Assembly: GCA_021805305.1 (NCBI GenBank)
Contig: JAJZFO010000255.1
Span: forward strand, 1-6,181
Reading direction: 5' to 3'
DNA length: 6,181 bases
From: Actinomycetes bacterium
GTDB lineage: Bacteria > Actinomycetota > Acidimicrobiia > Acidimicrobiales > RAAP-2
Below, piece by piece: positions 1 through 5,953 of this stretch. A program made the position numbers and the translations under genes. The notes below the pieces were generated by a model. That model saw only the letters and a program-made list of their open reading frames with translations, did no database searches and was not told the DNA's origin. The first letter of the stretch is position 1. Each line of letters begins with the position of its first letter.

Positions 1-662
1 AGGTACCCGAGATCGCCAACGGTATCGTCGAAATCAAGGCGCTGGCGCGCGAACCCGGTCACCGCTCCAAGATCGCCGTCGCCTCCAACGACACCATGGT
101 CGATCCGGTCGGTGCCTGCGTGGGGGCCCGCGGGTCACGGGTCCGCAACATCACCAACGAATTGCGCTCGGAGCGCATCGACGTGGTGCCCTACAGTGAC
201 GATCCCATCCAGTTCATCCAGGCGGCGTTGGCGCCCGCGCGCGTGCGCGAGGTCCAATTGAACGAAGAGGAGGGGATCGCCACGGTCATCGTCCACGACC
301 AGCAACTCTCCCTGGCCATCGGCAAGGAGGGTCAGAACGCCCGTCTGGCCGCGCGCCTGACCGGCTGGCGCATCGATATCCGTTCCGAGAACGAGGGTAA
401 CGACGAGGTGGTCGAGGAAATCTGGACCGAGGACGGCGTGGTGGTGGACGAGACGGTGGCGCAGGTGCACGACCCGCACGCCCACGAGACCGGGCCGGCG
501 GTCGAAGCCTTCACCGACGGGGTCACGGTGATCGAGGAGATCGCCAACGTCGTGGACGACGGCGCCGGTCACGAAGTTCGCGTCGAGGAAGTCGTGGTGA
601 TGGACGCCGAGGGTGCCGTACTCGACGTCCTCGAGGTCGACGTGACGGAGGACGAAGCATAA
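1..662 (+). CDS. nusA: Transcription termination/antitermination factor NusA, C-terminal part (5' end outside window)
   Basis: NusA binds RNA polymerase and nascent RNA and controls pausing, termination and antitermination, including on rRNA operons. The reading frame is open from base 3 to the TAA at 660-662, giving 219 residues; the N-terminal polymerase-binding and S1 domains lie upstream of the window. KH1 is visible with its GxxG loop as GARG (123-134), in the context DPVGACVGARGSRV. KH2 follows with GKEG (321-332), in the context LSLAIGKEGQNARLAARLTG. After the end of KH2 (about 387) come 90 residues rich in Asp, Glu and Val with one Arg and no Lys. This tail does not resemble the E. 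coli AR1/AR2 repeats closely enough for me to call it one. The stop overlaps the proposed ylxR start. The identity is secure; the role of the acidic tail is unknown. Confidence 0.97.
   Translation, partial: VPEIANGIVEIKALAREPGHRSKIAVASNDTMVDPVGACVGARGSRVRNITNELRSERIDVVPYSDDPIQFIQAALAPARVREVQLNEEEGIATVIVHDQQLSLAIGKEGQNARLAARLTGWRIDIRSENEGNDEVVEEIWTEDGVVVDETVAQVHDPHAHETGPAVEAFTDGVTVIEEIANVVDDGAGHEVRVEEVVVMDAEGAVLDVLEVDVTEDEA
647..651 (+). promoter_or_regulatory. Shine-Dalgarno site for ylxR
   Basis: GGAGG lies inside the last codons of nusA, followed by seven bases and then ATA at 659. This is the strongest ribosome-binding match next to any start in the window. It is the main reason to place the ylxR start at 659 although the codon there is not a standard start. 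Confidence 0.6.
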
Positions 663-925
663 GCCCGGTCCGGACCTGCGCGGTCTGCCGGCGCCGTCGC
701 GACGACGCGGAACTGCGTCGCGCGGGTCGACGGTCCCCCGGGGTCTGGTACCTCGGTCGGGGTCCGGGACGCGGGCTGTGGTGGTGTCGCGCGGGCGAGT
801 GCGTCCAACGGGTGAATCTGGCTCACGCGGCGCGCTCGTTGCGGTGCGCCCTGGACTCGCGGGACGAGGTCGCGTTGGGGGAACTCACGGGACGTTCTAA
901 AACGGCTGTAGTTGTGGAAGAATAG
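659..925 (+). CDS. ylxR: YlxR family (DUF448) small RNA-binding-type protein, probable ATA start
   Basis: This frame encodes 88 residues ending at TAG (923-925). It carries the YlxR signature: RTCAVCRRR near the N-terminus, then GRGPGRGLWWC, then a C-terminal Arg/Ala-rich helix (ARSLRCAL). The position between nusA and infB is the classic one for this family. B. subtilis YlxR has been linked to gene regulation and to RNase P RNA; the role here is inferred. The start is odd. There is no ATG, GTG or TTG in frame near the conserved beginning, and the best-placed codon is ATA at 659, seven bases after GGAGG and overlapping the nusA TAA as ATAA. A single A-to-G reversal at 661 would give the usual ATGA overlap. 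Four Cys (7, 10, 43, 48) are arranged as CxxC and CxxxxC and could bind zinc, which is speculative. Confidence 0.85.
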   Translation: MSPVRTCAVCRRRRDDAELRRAGRRSPGVWYLGRGPGRGLWWCRAGECVQRVNLAHAARSLRCALDSRDEVALGELTGRSKTAVVVEE

Positions 926-960
926 GGAACTGTGTTCGCGGAGCGCGGACACACGAATCA

Positions 961-964
961 AGGG
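961..964 (+). promoter_or_regulatory. Weak Shine-Dalgarno site for infB TTG start
   Basis: AGGG (within AAGGGA, 960-965) sits six bases before TTG at 971. A similar AGGG at 924-927 lies only four bases before the alternative GTG at 932, which is tighter than usual. Spacing therefore favours 971 slightly. Confidence 0.4.
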
Positions 965-970
965 AATGTT

Positions 971-3679
971 TTGGCGCAGAAGAAGATCCGGGTACACGAG
1001 CTCTCGAAAGAGCTCGGTCTAACGAGCAAGGAGTTGCTCGCACTGGCCCAGACGTTGGGCATTGGTGCCTCCAGCCCCTCCGCCTCGATAGAGGACGCGC
1101 AGGCCGACCGCATCCGTCGTAAGGCGGACGCCCAGGGCTTGCGACGAGAGGTCGCACCCGAGGAGCCGACGAAGACGAAGTCGACCCGACCGAGTGGTGC
1201 GACGTCGCCGGAGGCGCCGGCGGTCGCGACGGTGAGGGTGGACGCCACCACCTCGCCCACGCCCACGCCCGCACCCGCCCCGGCGGTCGAGGGCGCGCCC
1301 GCGTCGTCCGAGGCGTCGAGCACCGCCCCGGCGCCCGAAGCCCCCCGCGTCGTGCGCAGCCGTCCCGTGGCGCCCGTCAAGCCCCCCGCGCCCCGCGTGA
1401 CCCCGAGCGAGGGTCCCACGACGATTCGCCCCACGCAACGACCGACGAGCGGTGAGGCGGGCGACGCGCCCGCGGCGCCGATGCGACCGCCGCTGAGTGC
1501 GTCGGGACGTCCGATCCCGCCGCCCCCGGGACGACCGATCAGTCCGTCGGGACGTCCGATCCCGCCGCCCCCGGGCATGCGCCGTCCCAGTGGCGCCGGT
1601 GGTCCCAGCACGCGCCCGACGGGTCCCGGCGGTCCCCGTCCAATGAGTCCGCGCGGACCCCAGACGGGGGGGCCCGCTCGTACGGGTGGTCCCTCGCGGC
1701 CCGCGGGTGCCGGATTCGGCGCTCGGCCCGGTGCCCCGGCGGCCGGTGCCGCCGGTGCGAATCGCGGCGGCCCGCCGCGCGGCGGTGGCGGCCCGCGTGG
1801 GTCGCAGCGTAAGACGACGCGACGGCGCCGTCGCAACGTCGAAGAGCTGGAGCCGACCCAGATGACCACGTGGTTGCCGTCGTCGGCGCCCGTGCCCGAG
1901 GGTGACATCATCATCGAACGTGGTTCGACCGCGAAAGACGTGGGCCCCAAACTGAATCGCTCGGCGGCGGACATCATCCGCTTCCTGTTCCTACAGGGTG
2001 AGATCGTCACGGCCGTGCAGGGTCTGAGCGACGACATGATCGAGCTCTACGCCGCCGAAGTGGGCGCGTCGGTCAAGTTGGTGGACCCGGGCGAGCAGCA
2101 AGAGGCGGCCCTGCTCGCGAGATTCTTCGACGAAGACGACATGGACGAGGAGATTGAGGCGACGTCGCGTCCCCCGGTCGTCACGGTGATGGGTCACGTC
2201 GACCACGGCAAGACCAAGCTGCTCGACCGCATCCGCAAGACCAACGTGGTGGCCGGCGAGGCCGGTGGCATCACGCAGCACATCGGTGCGTACCAAGTGC
2301 AGTGGCAGGGCAAGTCCATCGCCTTCCTCGACACGCCGGGCCACGAGGCCTTCACCGCCATGCGCGCTCGCGGGGCCAAGGTCACCGACATCGTCATCCT
2401 GGTGGTGGCCGCGGACGACGGGGTCATGCCCCAGACGGTGGAGGCGATCAACCACGCCAAGGCGGCCGAAGTGCCGATCATCGTGGCGGTCAACAAGATC
2501 GACAAGGAGGACGCCAATCCCGACCGCGTGCTCCAGCAGTTGAGTGAGCACGGACTGGTGCCCGAGAAGTGGGGCGGCGACACCATCACCGTCGAGATAT
2601 CCGCACTACAGGGACTGGGCATCGAGGATCTGCTCGAGCAAGTGTTGCTCGTCGCGGAACTCGCGGAGTTGACGGCGCGACCGACGGGTCGCGCCACCGG
2701 CACCGTGCTCGAGGCCAACCTCGAAGTCGGCCGCGGACCCGTGGCCACCATCATGGTGCAGCAGGGTCTCCTGCGCGTCGGCGACCCCGTAGTGGCGGGC
2801 GCGGCGTACGGCAAGGTGAAGGCCTTGATCAACGACCAGGGCAAGCAGATCAAATCAGCGGGACCCTCCACTCCGGTGCAGATTCTGGGTTTCTCCGAGC
2901 CCCCGTTCGCGGGAGACGAGGTGCGCGTCGCCCAGGACCTGGGAAATGCCCGTTCGCTGGCGGAGGCCCGGGCCCAGCGCGTACGCCTGGTGGGTCACCA
3001 GCCGGTGGCCTCCGCGTCGGGTGCGCGCCTCGAGGATCTCTTCGAACAGATTCAGCGTGGCGAGACCGCGACGTTGAACATCGTGTTGAAGGCCGACGTG
3101 CAGGGTTCATTGGAGGCCTGCACCGAATCGCTACGCAAACTCGAGCGTGACGACGTGAAACTCGTCATCGTGCACCGCGGCGTGGGTGGGATCACCGAGA
3201 ACGACGTGCAACTCGCCAAGGCCTCCACGGCGACCATCATCGGTTTCAACGTCCGCCCGGATCGCCGCAGTCGCGAACTGGCCGAGTCCGAGGGTGTCGA
3301 GATTCGCACCTACGAGATCATCTACAAGTTGATCGAGGAGATCGAATCGGCGATGCTCGGACTCCTCTCGCCCGTCTTCGAAGAGGTCGTCACCGGCGAA
3401 GCGGAAGTGCGCGAGGTCTTCCGGGTGCCCAAGATCGGCGCCATTGCGGGTTGCCTGGTGCGCGAGGGCGTCATTACCCGCGGTTCGAAGGTGCGGTTCT
3501 TGCGCGAGGGCACGATCATCTGGAAGGGTTCGGTCACGTCGCTGCGCCGATTCAAGGACGACGCTCGCGAGGTGGCCGCCGGCTACGAGTGCGGCATCGG
3601 CCTCTCGGACTACCAGGACCTCAAGGAAGGCGACATCATCGAGACGTTCGAAGAGCGCGAGATTCCGCGCACGGCCTAG
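971..3679 (+). CDS. infB: Translation initiation factor IF-2
   Basis: IF2 is the GTPase that places fMet-tRNA on the 30S subunit and drives subunit joining. From TTG 971 the protein is 902 residues. Residues 4-57 form the N-terminal helical domain ([20 protein letters not shown]). Residues about 60-290 are a Pro/Ala/Gly/Arg linker with a 15-residue repeat and an Arg cluster at 284-288. A second IF2_N domain spans about 311-373. The G domain shows G1 GHVDHGKT (408-415), GGITQHIG, G3 DTPGHEAF (454-461), G4 NKID (508-511) and G5 SAL (544-546). Domain III includes [11 protein letters not shown] (703-713), and the fMet-tRNA-binding C-terminus includes GYECGIGL (871-878). I chose TTG because family members begin a few residues before K-[IV]-R-V-H-E-L; GTG at 932 would add 13 residues without family resemblance. 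All catalytic motifs are intact. It follows ylxR by 45 bases and precedes rbfA by three. Confidence 0.97.
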   Translation: MAQKKIRVHELSKELGLTSKELLALAQTLGIGASSPSASIEDAQADRIRRKADAQGLRREVAPEEPTKTKSTRPSGATSPEAPAVATVRVDATTSPTPTPAPAPAVEGAPASSEASSTAPAPEAPRVVRSRPVAPVKPPAPRVTPSEGPTTIRPTQRPTSGEAGDAPAAPMRPPLSASGRPIPPPPGRPISPSGRPIPPPPGMRRPSGAGGPSTRPTGPGGPRPMSPRGPQTGGPARTGGPSRPAGAGFGARPGAPAAGAAGANRGGPPRGGGGPRGSQRKTTRRRRRNVEELEPTQMTTWLPSSAPVPEGDIIIERGSTAKDVGPKLNRSAADIIRFLFLQGEIVTAVQGLSDDMIELYAAEVGASVKLVDPGEQQEAALLARFFDEDDMDEEIEATSRPPVVTVMGHVDHGKTKLLDRIRKTNVVAGEAGGITQHIGAYQVQWQGKSIAFLDTPGHEAFTAMRARGAKVTDIVILVVAADDGVMPQTVEAINHAKAAEVPIIVAVNKIDKEDANPDRVLQQLSEHGLVPEKWGGDTITVEISALQGLGIEDLLEQVLLVAELAELTARPTGRATGTVLEANLEVGRGPVATIMVQQGLLRVGDPVVAGAAYGKVKALINDQGKQIKSAGPSTPVQILGFSEPPFAGDEVRVAQDLGNARSLAEARAQRVRLVGHQPVASASGARLEDLFEQIQRGETATLNIVLKADVQGSLEACTESLRKLERDDVKLVIVHRGVGGITENDVQLAKASTATIIGFNVRPDRRSRELAESEGVEIRTYEIIYKLIEEIESAMLGLLSPVFEEVVTGEAEVREVFRVPKIGAIAGCLVREGVITRGSKVRFLREGTIIWKGSVTSLRRFKDDAREVAAGYECGIGLSDYQDLKEGDIIETFEEREIPRTA
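997..1016 (+). other. Perfect inverted repeat (hairpin) just inside infB
   Basis: CGAGCTCT (997-1004) and AGAGCTCG (1009-1016) are perfect inverted copies around the four-base loop CGAA. The stem starts 26 bases after the first base of the proposed TTG start. It encodes Glu-Leu-Ser-Lys-Glu-Leu, so the repeat may simply come from two GAG CTC codon pairs. An mRNA hairpin here could influence initiation at a weak start codon, which is inference. Confidence 0.4.
1496..1575 (+). repeat. Two-copy 45-base direct repeat in the IF2 linker
   Basis: Bases 1496-1530 and 1541-1575 are the same apart from one position (1499 G versus 1544 C), at a period of 45 bases, so the reading frame is kept. Each copy encodes a [10 protein letters not shown] unit. 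The near-identity at DNA level, including third codon positions, suggests a recent tandem duplication within the disordered linker of IF2. Confidence 0.85.
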
Positions 3680-3682
3680 CCC

Positions 3683-4042
3683 ATGGCCCCTTCTTCGAGC
3701 CACCACGCCTACCCCCGGTCCGCGCGGGTCAATCAGATCTTGCGTGAGGTGATCTCCGAGGAGTTGCTTCGCCTAAGTGATCACGACGAGCGACTCGGAT
3801 TCTTGACCGTCACCGGGGTCGAGACCACCGCGGACATGCGTCAGGCGATGGTCTACCTCGATTCGCTCGATCCCCAAGTGGCCGAAGCCCTCGAAGAGCG
3901 CCGGGCGCAGATTCAGGGATCGGTGAACGCCCAGACGCGACTCAAGCGAACACCGAAACTGTCCTTCATGGCCGATCCGGCCATTGCGAGCGGCAACGCG
4001 GTGGAGGGGGTCCTGCGCCGCCAGCACCACGATGACGAGTAA
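3683..4042 (+). CDS. rbfA: 30S ribosome-binding factor RbfA
   Basis: RbfA is a small KH-type protein that binds immature 30S subunits near the 5' end of 16S rRNA and helps late maturation. The product is 119 residues, within the usual size range. Family blocks are visible: ARVNQILREVISEELL (14-29), DERLGFLTVTGVETTADMRQA (35-55) with the beta strand MVYLD, and the C-terminal RTPKLSFMADPAIASG (89-104). The stretch RRAQIQGSVN (73-82) departs from the more usual Gly-x-[IL]-Arg pattern at this site. ATG at 3683 is three bases after the infB stop, with no clear Shine-Dalgarno sequence, so translation is probably coupled to infB. The end overlaps truB by 11 bases. The first 13 residues (Ser/His-rich) are a short non-conserved extension. 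Confidence 0.93.
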   Translation: MAPSSSHHAYPRSARVNQILREVISEELLRLSDHDERLGFLTVTGVETTADMRQAMVYLDSLDPQVAEALEERRAQIQGSVNAQTRLKRTPKLSFMADPAIASGNAVEGVLRRQHHDDE

Positions 4043-4922
4043 CGGTCTCCTGCTGGTCGACAAGCCCGCGGGCGTCACGAGTCACGACGTCGTGGCGCGA
4101 CTGCGCCAGCTGTTCCACGAGCGTCGCATCGGTCACGCCGGAACCCTCGATCCCATGGCGACGGGGTTGTTGGTGGTCGCCGTGGGCCCCTCGACGCGAC
4201 TCCTGCGCTTCGCGCAGTCCCAGACCAAGCGCTACGTCGGCACGGTGCGTCTGGGCGAGGCCACCGATTCGCTCGACGCCGACGGGGTGACCGTCGCGAC
4301 CGCGCCGATCCCCGAACTCAGTGGCGACCACGTGAACACCCTCGCCGCCACGCTGCGCGGACCGCAGCGACAGGTGCCGCCGATGGTGTCGGCGCTCAAG
4401 GTGCGGGGTCGGCGCCTGCACGCGCTGGCGCGTGAGGGCATCGAGGTGGAACGGCCATCTCGCGACATCGTGGTGGAGGATTTCTCCCTGTGGCCCGGAA
4501 CCCGGTCGGGTGACTGGGATTTCGACGTCACGTGTTCGGTGGGCACCTACGTGCGGGTGCTGCTGAGCGATCTGGCGGTGAAGATGGGTACCGTGGGACA
4601 CTTGACGGCGCTGCGACGCGTGGCCAGCGGCCACTATCTCGTCGACGACGCTCACACCCTCGAGGAGTTGGCGGGTCTGGGTGACGTGACCCTGGCGCTC
4701 GCGCCGGCGAAGGATCTGGTGCAGGACCTCGCGGCGTGCGTGCTGGGGGCGCCCGACGTCGAACGGATGCGTACGGGTCAAAGGATCGCGCTGGCCAGTG
4801 AGTTCGCGGAGGAGGAGATCGCCGCGCTCGACGACCAGGGTCGTCTCGTGGGGGTGTTGCGCCGACGCGGCGAGCTCTGGAAGCCTGAGATCGTGATGGC
4901 GCCGCGGGGAAATAATCAGTGA
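4032..4922 (+). CDS. truB: tRNA pseudouridine(55) synthase TruB
   Basis: TruB converts U55 in the T-loop of tRNAs to pseudouridine. The 296-residue product begins GLLLVDKPAGVTSHDVV, typical of the family. The catalytic motif is GHAGTLDPMATGLL with Asp40 as the expected nucleophile. Tyr68 (in KRYVGTVRLGE) matches the conserved active-site tyrosine. QVPPMVSALK (114-123) and CSVGTYVR (168-175) are further conserved blocks, and LRRVASG follows at 194. The last 60 or so residues form a small TruB C-terminal/PUA-like domain. I chose ATG 4032 because the conserved sequence starts immediately after it; an upstream TTG at 3984 would add 16 residues with no family match. The start lies inside the end of rbfA and has no close Shine-Dalgarno sequence, so it is probably expressed by coupling. 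No DHH phosphoesterase gene lies between rbfA and truB, unlike in some actinomycetes. Confidence 0.96.
   Translation: MTSNGLLLVDKPAGVTSHDVVARLRQLFHERRIGHAGTLDPMATGLLVVAVGPSTRLLRFAQSQTKRYVGTVRLGEATDSLDADGVTVATAPIPELSGDHVNTLAATLRGPQRQVPPMVSALKVRGRRLHALAREGIEVERPSRDIVVEDFSLWPGTRSGDWDFDVTCSVGTYVRVLLSDLAVKMGTVGHLTALRRVASGHYLVDDAHTLEELAGLGDVTLALAPAKDLVQDLAACVLGAPDVERMRTGQRIALASEFAEEEIAALDDQGRLVGVLRRRGELWKPEIVMAPRGNNQ
4906..4910 (+). promoter_or_regulatory. Shine-Dalgarno site for ribF
   Basis: GGGGA lies eight bases before the GTG at 4919, inside the end of truB. It decides the ribF start: the in-frame ATG at 4946 has no purine-rich site at a workable distance. Confidence 0.55.
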
Positions 4923-5869
4923 GACGAAGTAACTTCGACGCGCAGATGTTGCGACCCAGCGTCGTGGCCTTCGGTGTCTTCGACGGGCTACATCGCGGAC
5001 ACCAGGCCCTGATCGGCCAGGTGGTCGAGCTCGCCGCGCGCGAGGGCCACGTCGCGAGCGTGGTCACCTTCGACCCCCACCCCGCGCTCGTTCTCTCGCC
5101 CGACAACGCGCCGCGACTGATTGGCACCCTCGAACAGCGCCTCGAGGGACTCGAACGCCTCGGTGTGCAACAAGTCGGGGTTCTCCCCTTCGATGAACTC
5201 GCGGCGCGCGAGAGCGCCACGTCCTTCGTGGAGCGGGTGTTGGTCGGCTACCTGGGCACGAGTGACCTCGTCGTCGGTGACGACGTGCACTTCGGTCGCG
5301 AACGCGAAGGTGACGTCGCACTCTTGGTGCGCGAGGGGGCGCGTCACGGTTTCCGGGTGCACTCGTCGCCGACCTACGGCGCGCCGCAGCGCTTTAGCTC
5401 CACGGCGGTGCGTCAGAGCCTCGCCCGCGGCGAGCTGGGCGCTGCGAACGAGATTCTGGGGCGCCCCTTCGTGCTGCGCGCACCCGTCGTGCACGGCGAC
5501 GCCCGCGGGCGAGAGATCGGGTTTCCCACCGCGAACTTGGACCCCGCGCCGCGACAACAACTCCCCGGTCTCGGCATCTACGCCGCGGCGGTGCGCTGGG
5601 CGGACCAGCCGTGGCGTTGCGGAGCGGTGTCGGTGGGCACGCGCCCCCAGTTCTACGCCGACGGCCAGGTCCTGGTGGAGGTGCACCTGCCCGATTTCGC
5701 GGGTGACCTCTACAACGTCGTCGTGGACGTGGCCTTCCTGCAGCGGTTACGGGGGGAGGCGCGCTTCACGAGCGTCGAGGAACTGGTGGCGCAGATGACC
5801 AGTGACGTGGCCCAGAGCCGGGAAGTATTCAGAACGTTTACGCCGGGGGCCTCGCTCCTGCTAGGATAG
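4919..5869 (+). CDS. ribF: Bifunctional riboflavin kinase/FMN adenylyltransferase RibF
   Basis: RibF phosphorylates riboflavin to FMN and then adenylylates FMN to FAD in the cytoplasm. The product is 316 residues, a normal length. The N-terminal adenylyltransferase domain has FGVFDGLHRGHQ (18-29) with the HxGH nucleotide-binding motif at 25-28, TFDPHP (50-55), VGDDVHFG (119-126) and SSTAVR (160-165). The C-terminal flavokinase domain has GFPTANL (201-207), with the PTAN motif that binds Mg-ATP, and a conserved acidic residue in EVHLPDF (Glu254), the expected catalytic base. The usual GTxPTF segment reads GTRPQFY (240-246), with Gln for Thr. GTG at 4919 overlaps the truB stop as GTGA and has a good Shine-Dalgarno sequence. 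Its location between truB and rpsO is common in Gram-positive bacteria, although flavin synthesis has no direct link to ribosomes. Confidence 0.96.
   Translation: MRRSNFDAQMLRPSVVAFGVFDGLHRGHQALIGQVVELAAREGHVASVVTFDPHPALVLSPDNAPRLIGTLEQRLEGLERLGVQQVGVLPFDELAARESATSFVERVLVGYLGTSDLVVGDDVHFGREREGDVALLVREGARHGFRVHSSPTYGAPQRFSSTAVRQSLARGELGAANEILGRPFVLRAPVVHGDARGREIGFPTANLDPAPRQQLPGLGIYAAAVRWADQPWRCGAVSVGTRPQFYADGQVLVEVHLPDFAGDLYNVVVDVAFLQRLRGEARFTSVEELVAQMTSDVAQSREVFRTFTPGASLLLG
5837..5867 (+). promoter_or_regulatory. Candidate rpsO promoter within the 3' end of ribF
   Basis: TTTACG (5837-5842) resembles a -35 box and TAGGAT (5862-5867) fits the TAnnnT -10 pattern of vegetative promoters in high-GC Gram-positives. 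The spacer is 19 bases, longer than ideal. Transcription would begin near 5874-5875, right at the foot of the first leader hairpin. This is a weak match, supported mainly by that position and by the gap before rpsO. Confidence 0.3.
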
Positions 5870-5874
5870 AAGTT

Positions 5875-5929
5875 CGGTCAGCGACGCTGATCGTGTGGGT
5901 CGTCACGTTGGCGACTCGCAACGGGACCC
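5875..5929 (+). promoter_or_regulatory. Structured rpsO leader: two RNA hairpins, candidate S15 autoregulatory site
   Basis: This lies in the 84-base gap between ribF and rpsO. Hairpin 1 pairs 5875-5882 with 5886-5893 (eight pairs, loop GAC), including a G5877-U5891 wobble next to G5876-C5892. Hairpin 2 has an outer stem 5897-5901/5925-5929 (GGGTC with GACCC), an asymmetric internal loop, then an inner stem 5906-5909/5920-5923 extended by 5911-5913/5917-5919 with G5910 bulged. Neither is followed by a U-run, so intrinsic termination is unlikely. S15 is known to repress its own mRNA through leader structures in several bacterial groups. That this leader does so is inference; an RNase processing site is an alternative. 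Confidence 0.5.
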
Positions 5930-5938
5930 CCGACTCAT

Positions 5939-5942
5939 AAGG
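5939..5942 (+). promoter_or_regulatory. Weak Shine-Dalgarno site for rpsO
   Basis: AAGG sits 11 bases before ATG 5954, a longer spacing than ideal. It is the only purine-rich candidate, and it lies ten bases past the foot of leader hairpin 2. It could therefore be exposed or hidden depending on the leader fold. Confidence 0.35.
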
Positions 5943-5953
5943 CACAAAACGTT

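Noticed and set aside
890..931. Internal promoter before infB in the locally A/T-richer stretch
   Set aside because: No -35/-10 pair with acceptable spacing or a TAnnnT box was found. The composition change alone is not enough.
932..970. infB starting at GTG 932
   Set aside because: The 13 added residues do not look like the IF2 N-terminus, and the Shine-Dalgarno spacing is tight. It is kept as the alternative, not the chosen start.
1496..1575. Direct repeats as a CRISPR-like or mobile-element signature
   Set aside because: There are only two copies, in frame inside infB, encoding a linker repeat with no spacers or terminal inverted repeats.
958..2037. Long open frame on the minus strand opposite the infB linker (359 codons)
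   Set aside because: It is antisense to a well-supported gene, is low-complexity Gly/Arg/Ala sequence, and matches no family I recognise. GC-rich coding DNA routinely leaves such frames open.
3984..4031. truB extended upstream to TTG 3984
   Set aside because: The extension has no family match and lies deep inside rbfA. ATG 4032 directly precedes the conserved sequence.
3966..5686. Several open minus-strand frames opposite truB and ribF
   Set aside because: They are composition shadows rich in Arg, His and Ala with no domain signature, on the strand opposite intact conserved genes.
5875..5893. Hairpin 1 as an intrinsic terminator after ribF
   Set aside because: No U-run follows (the next bases are TGTGGGTC), so classic Rho-independent termination is not supported.
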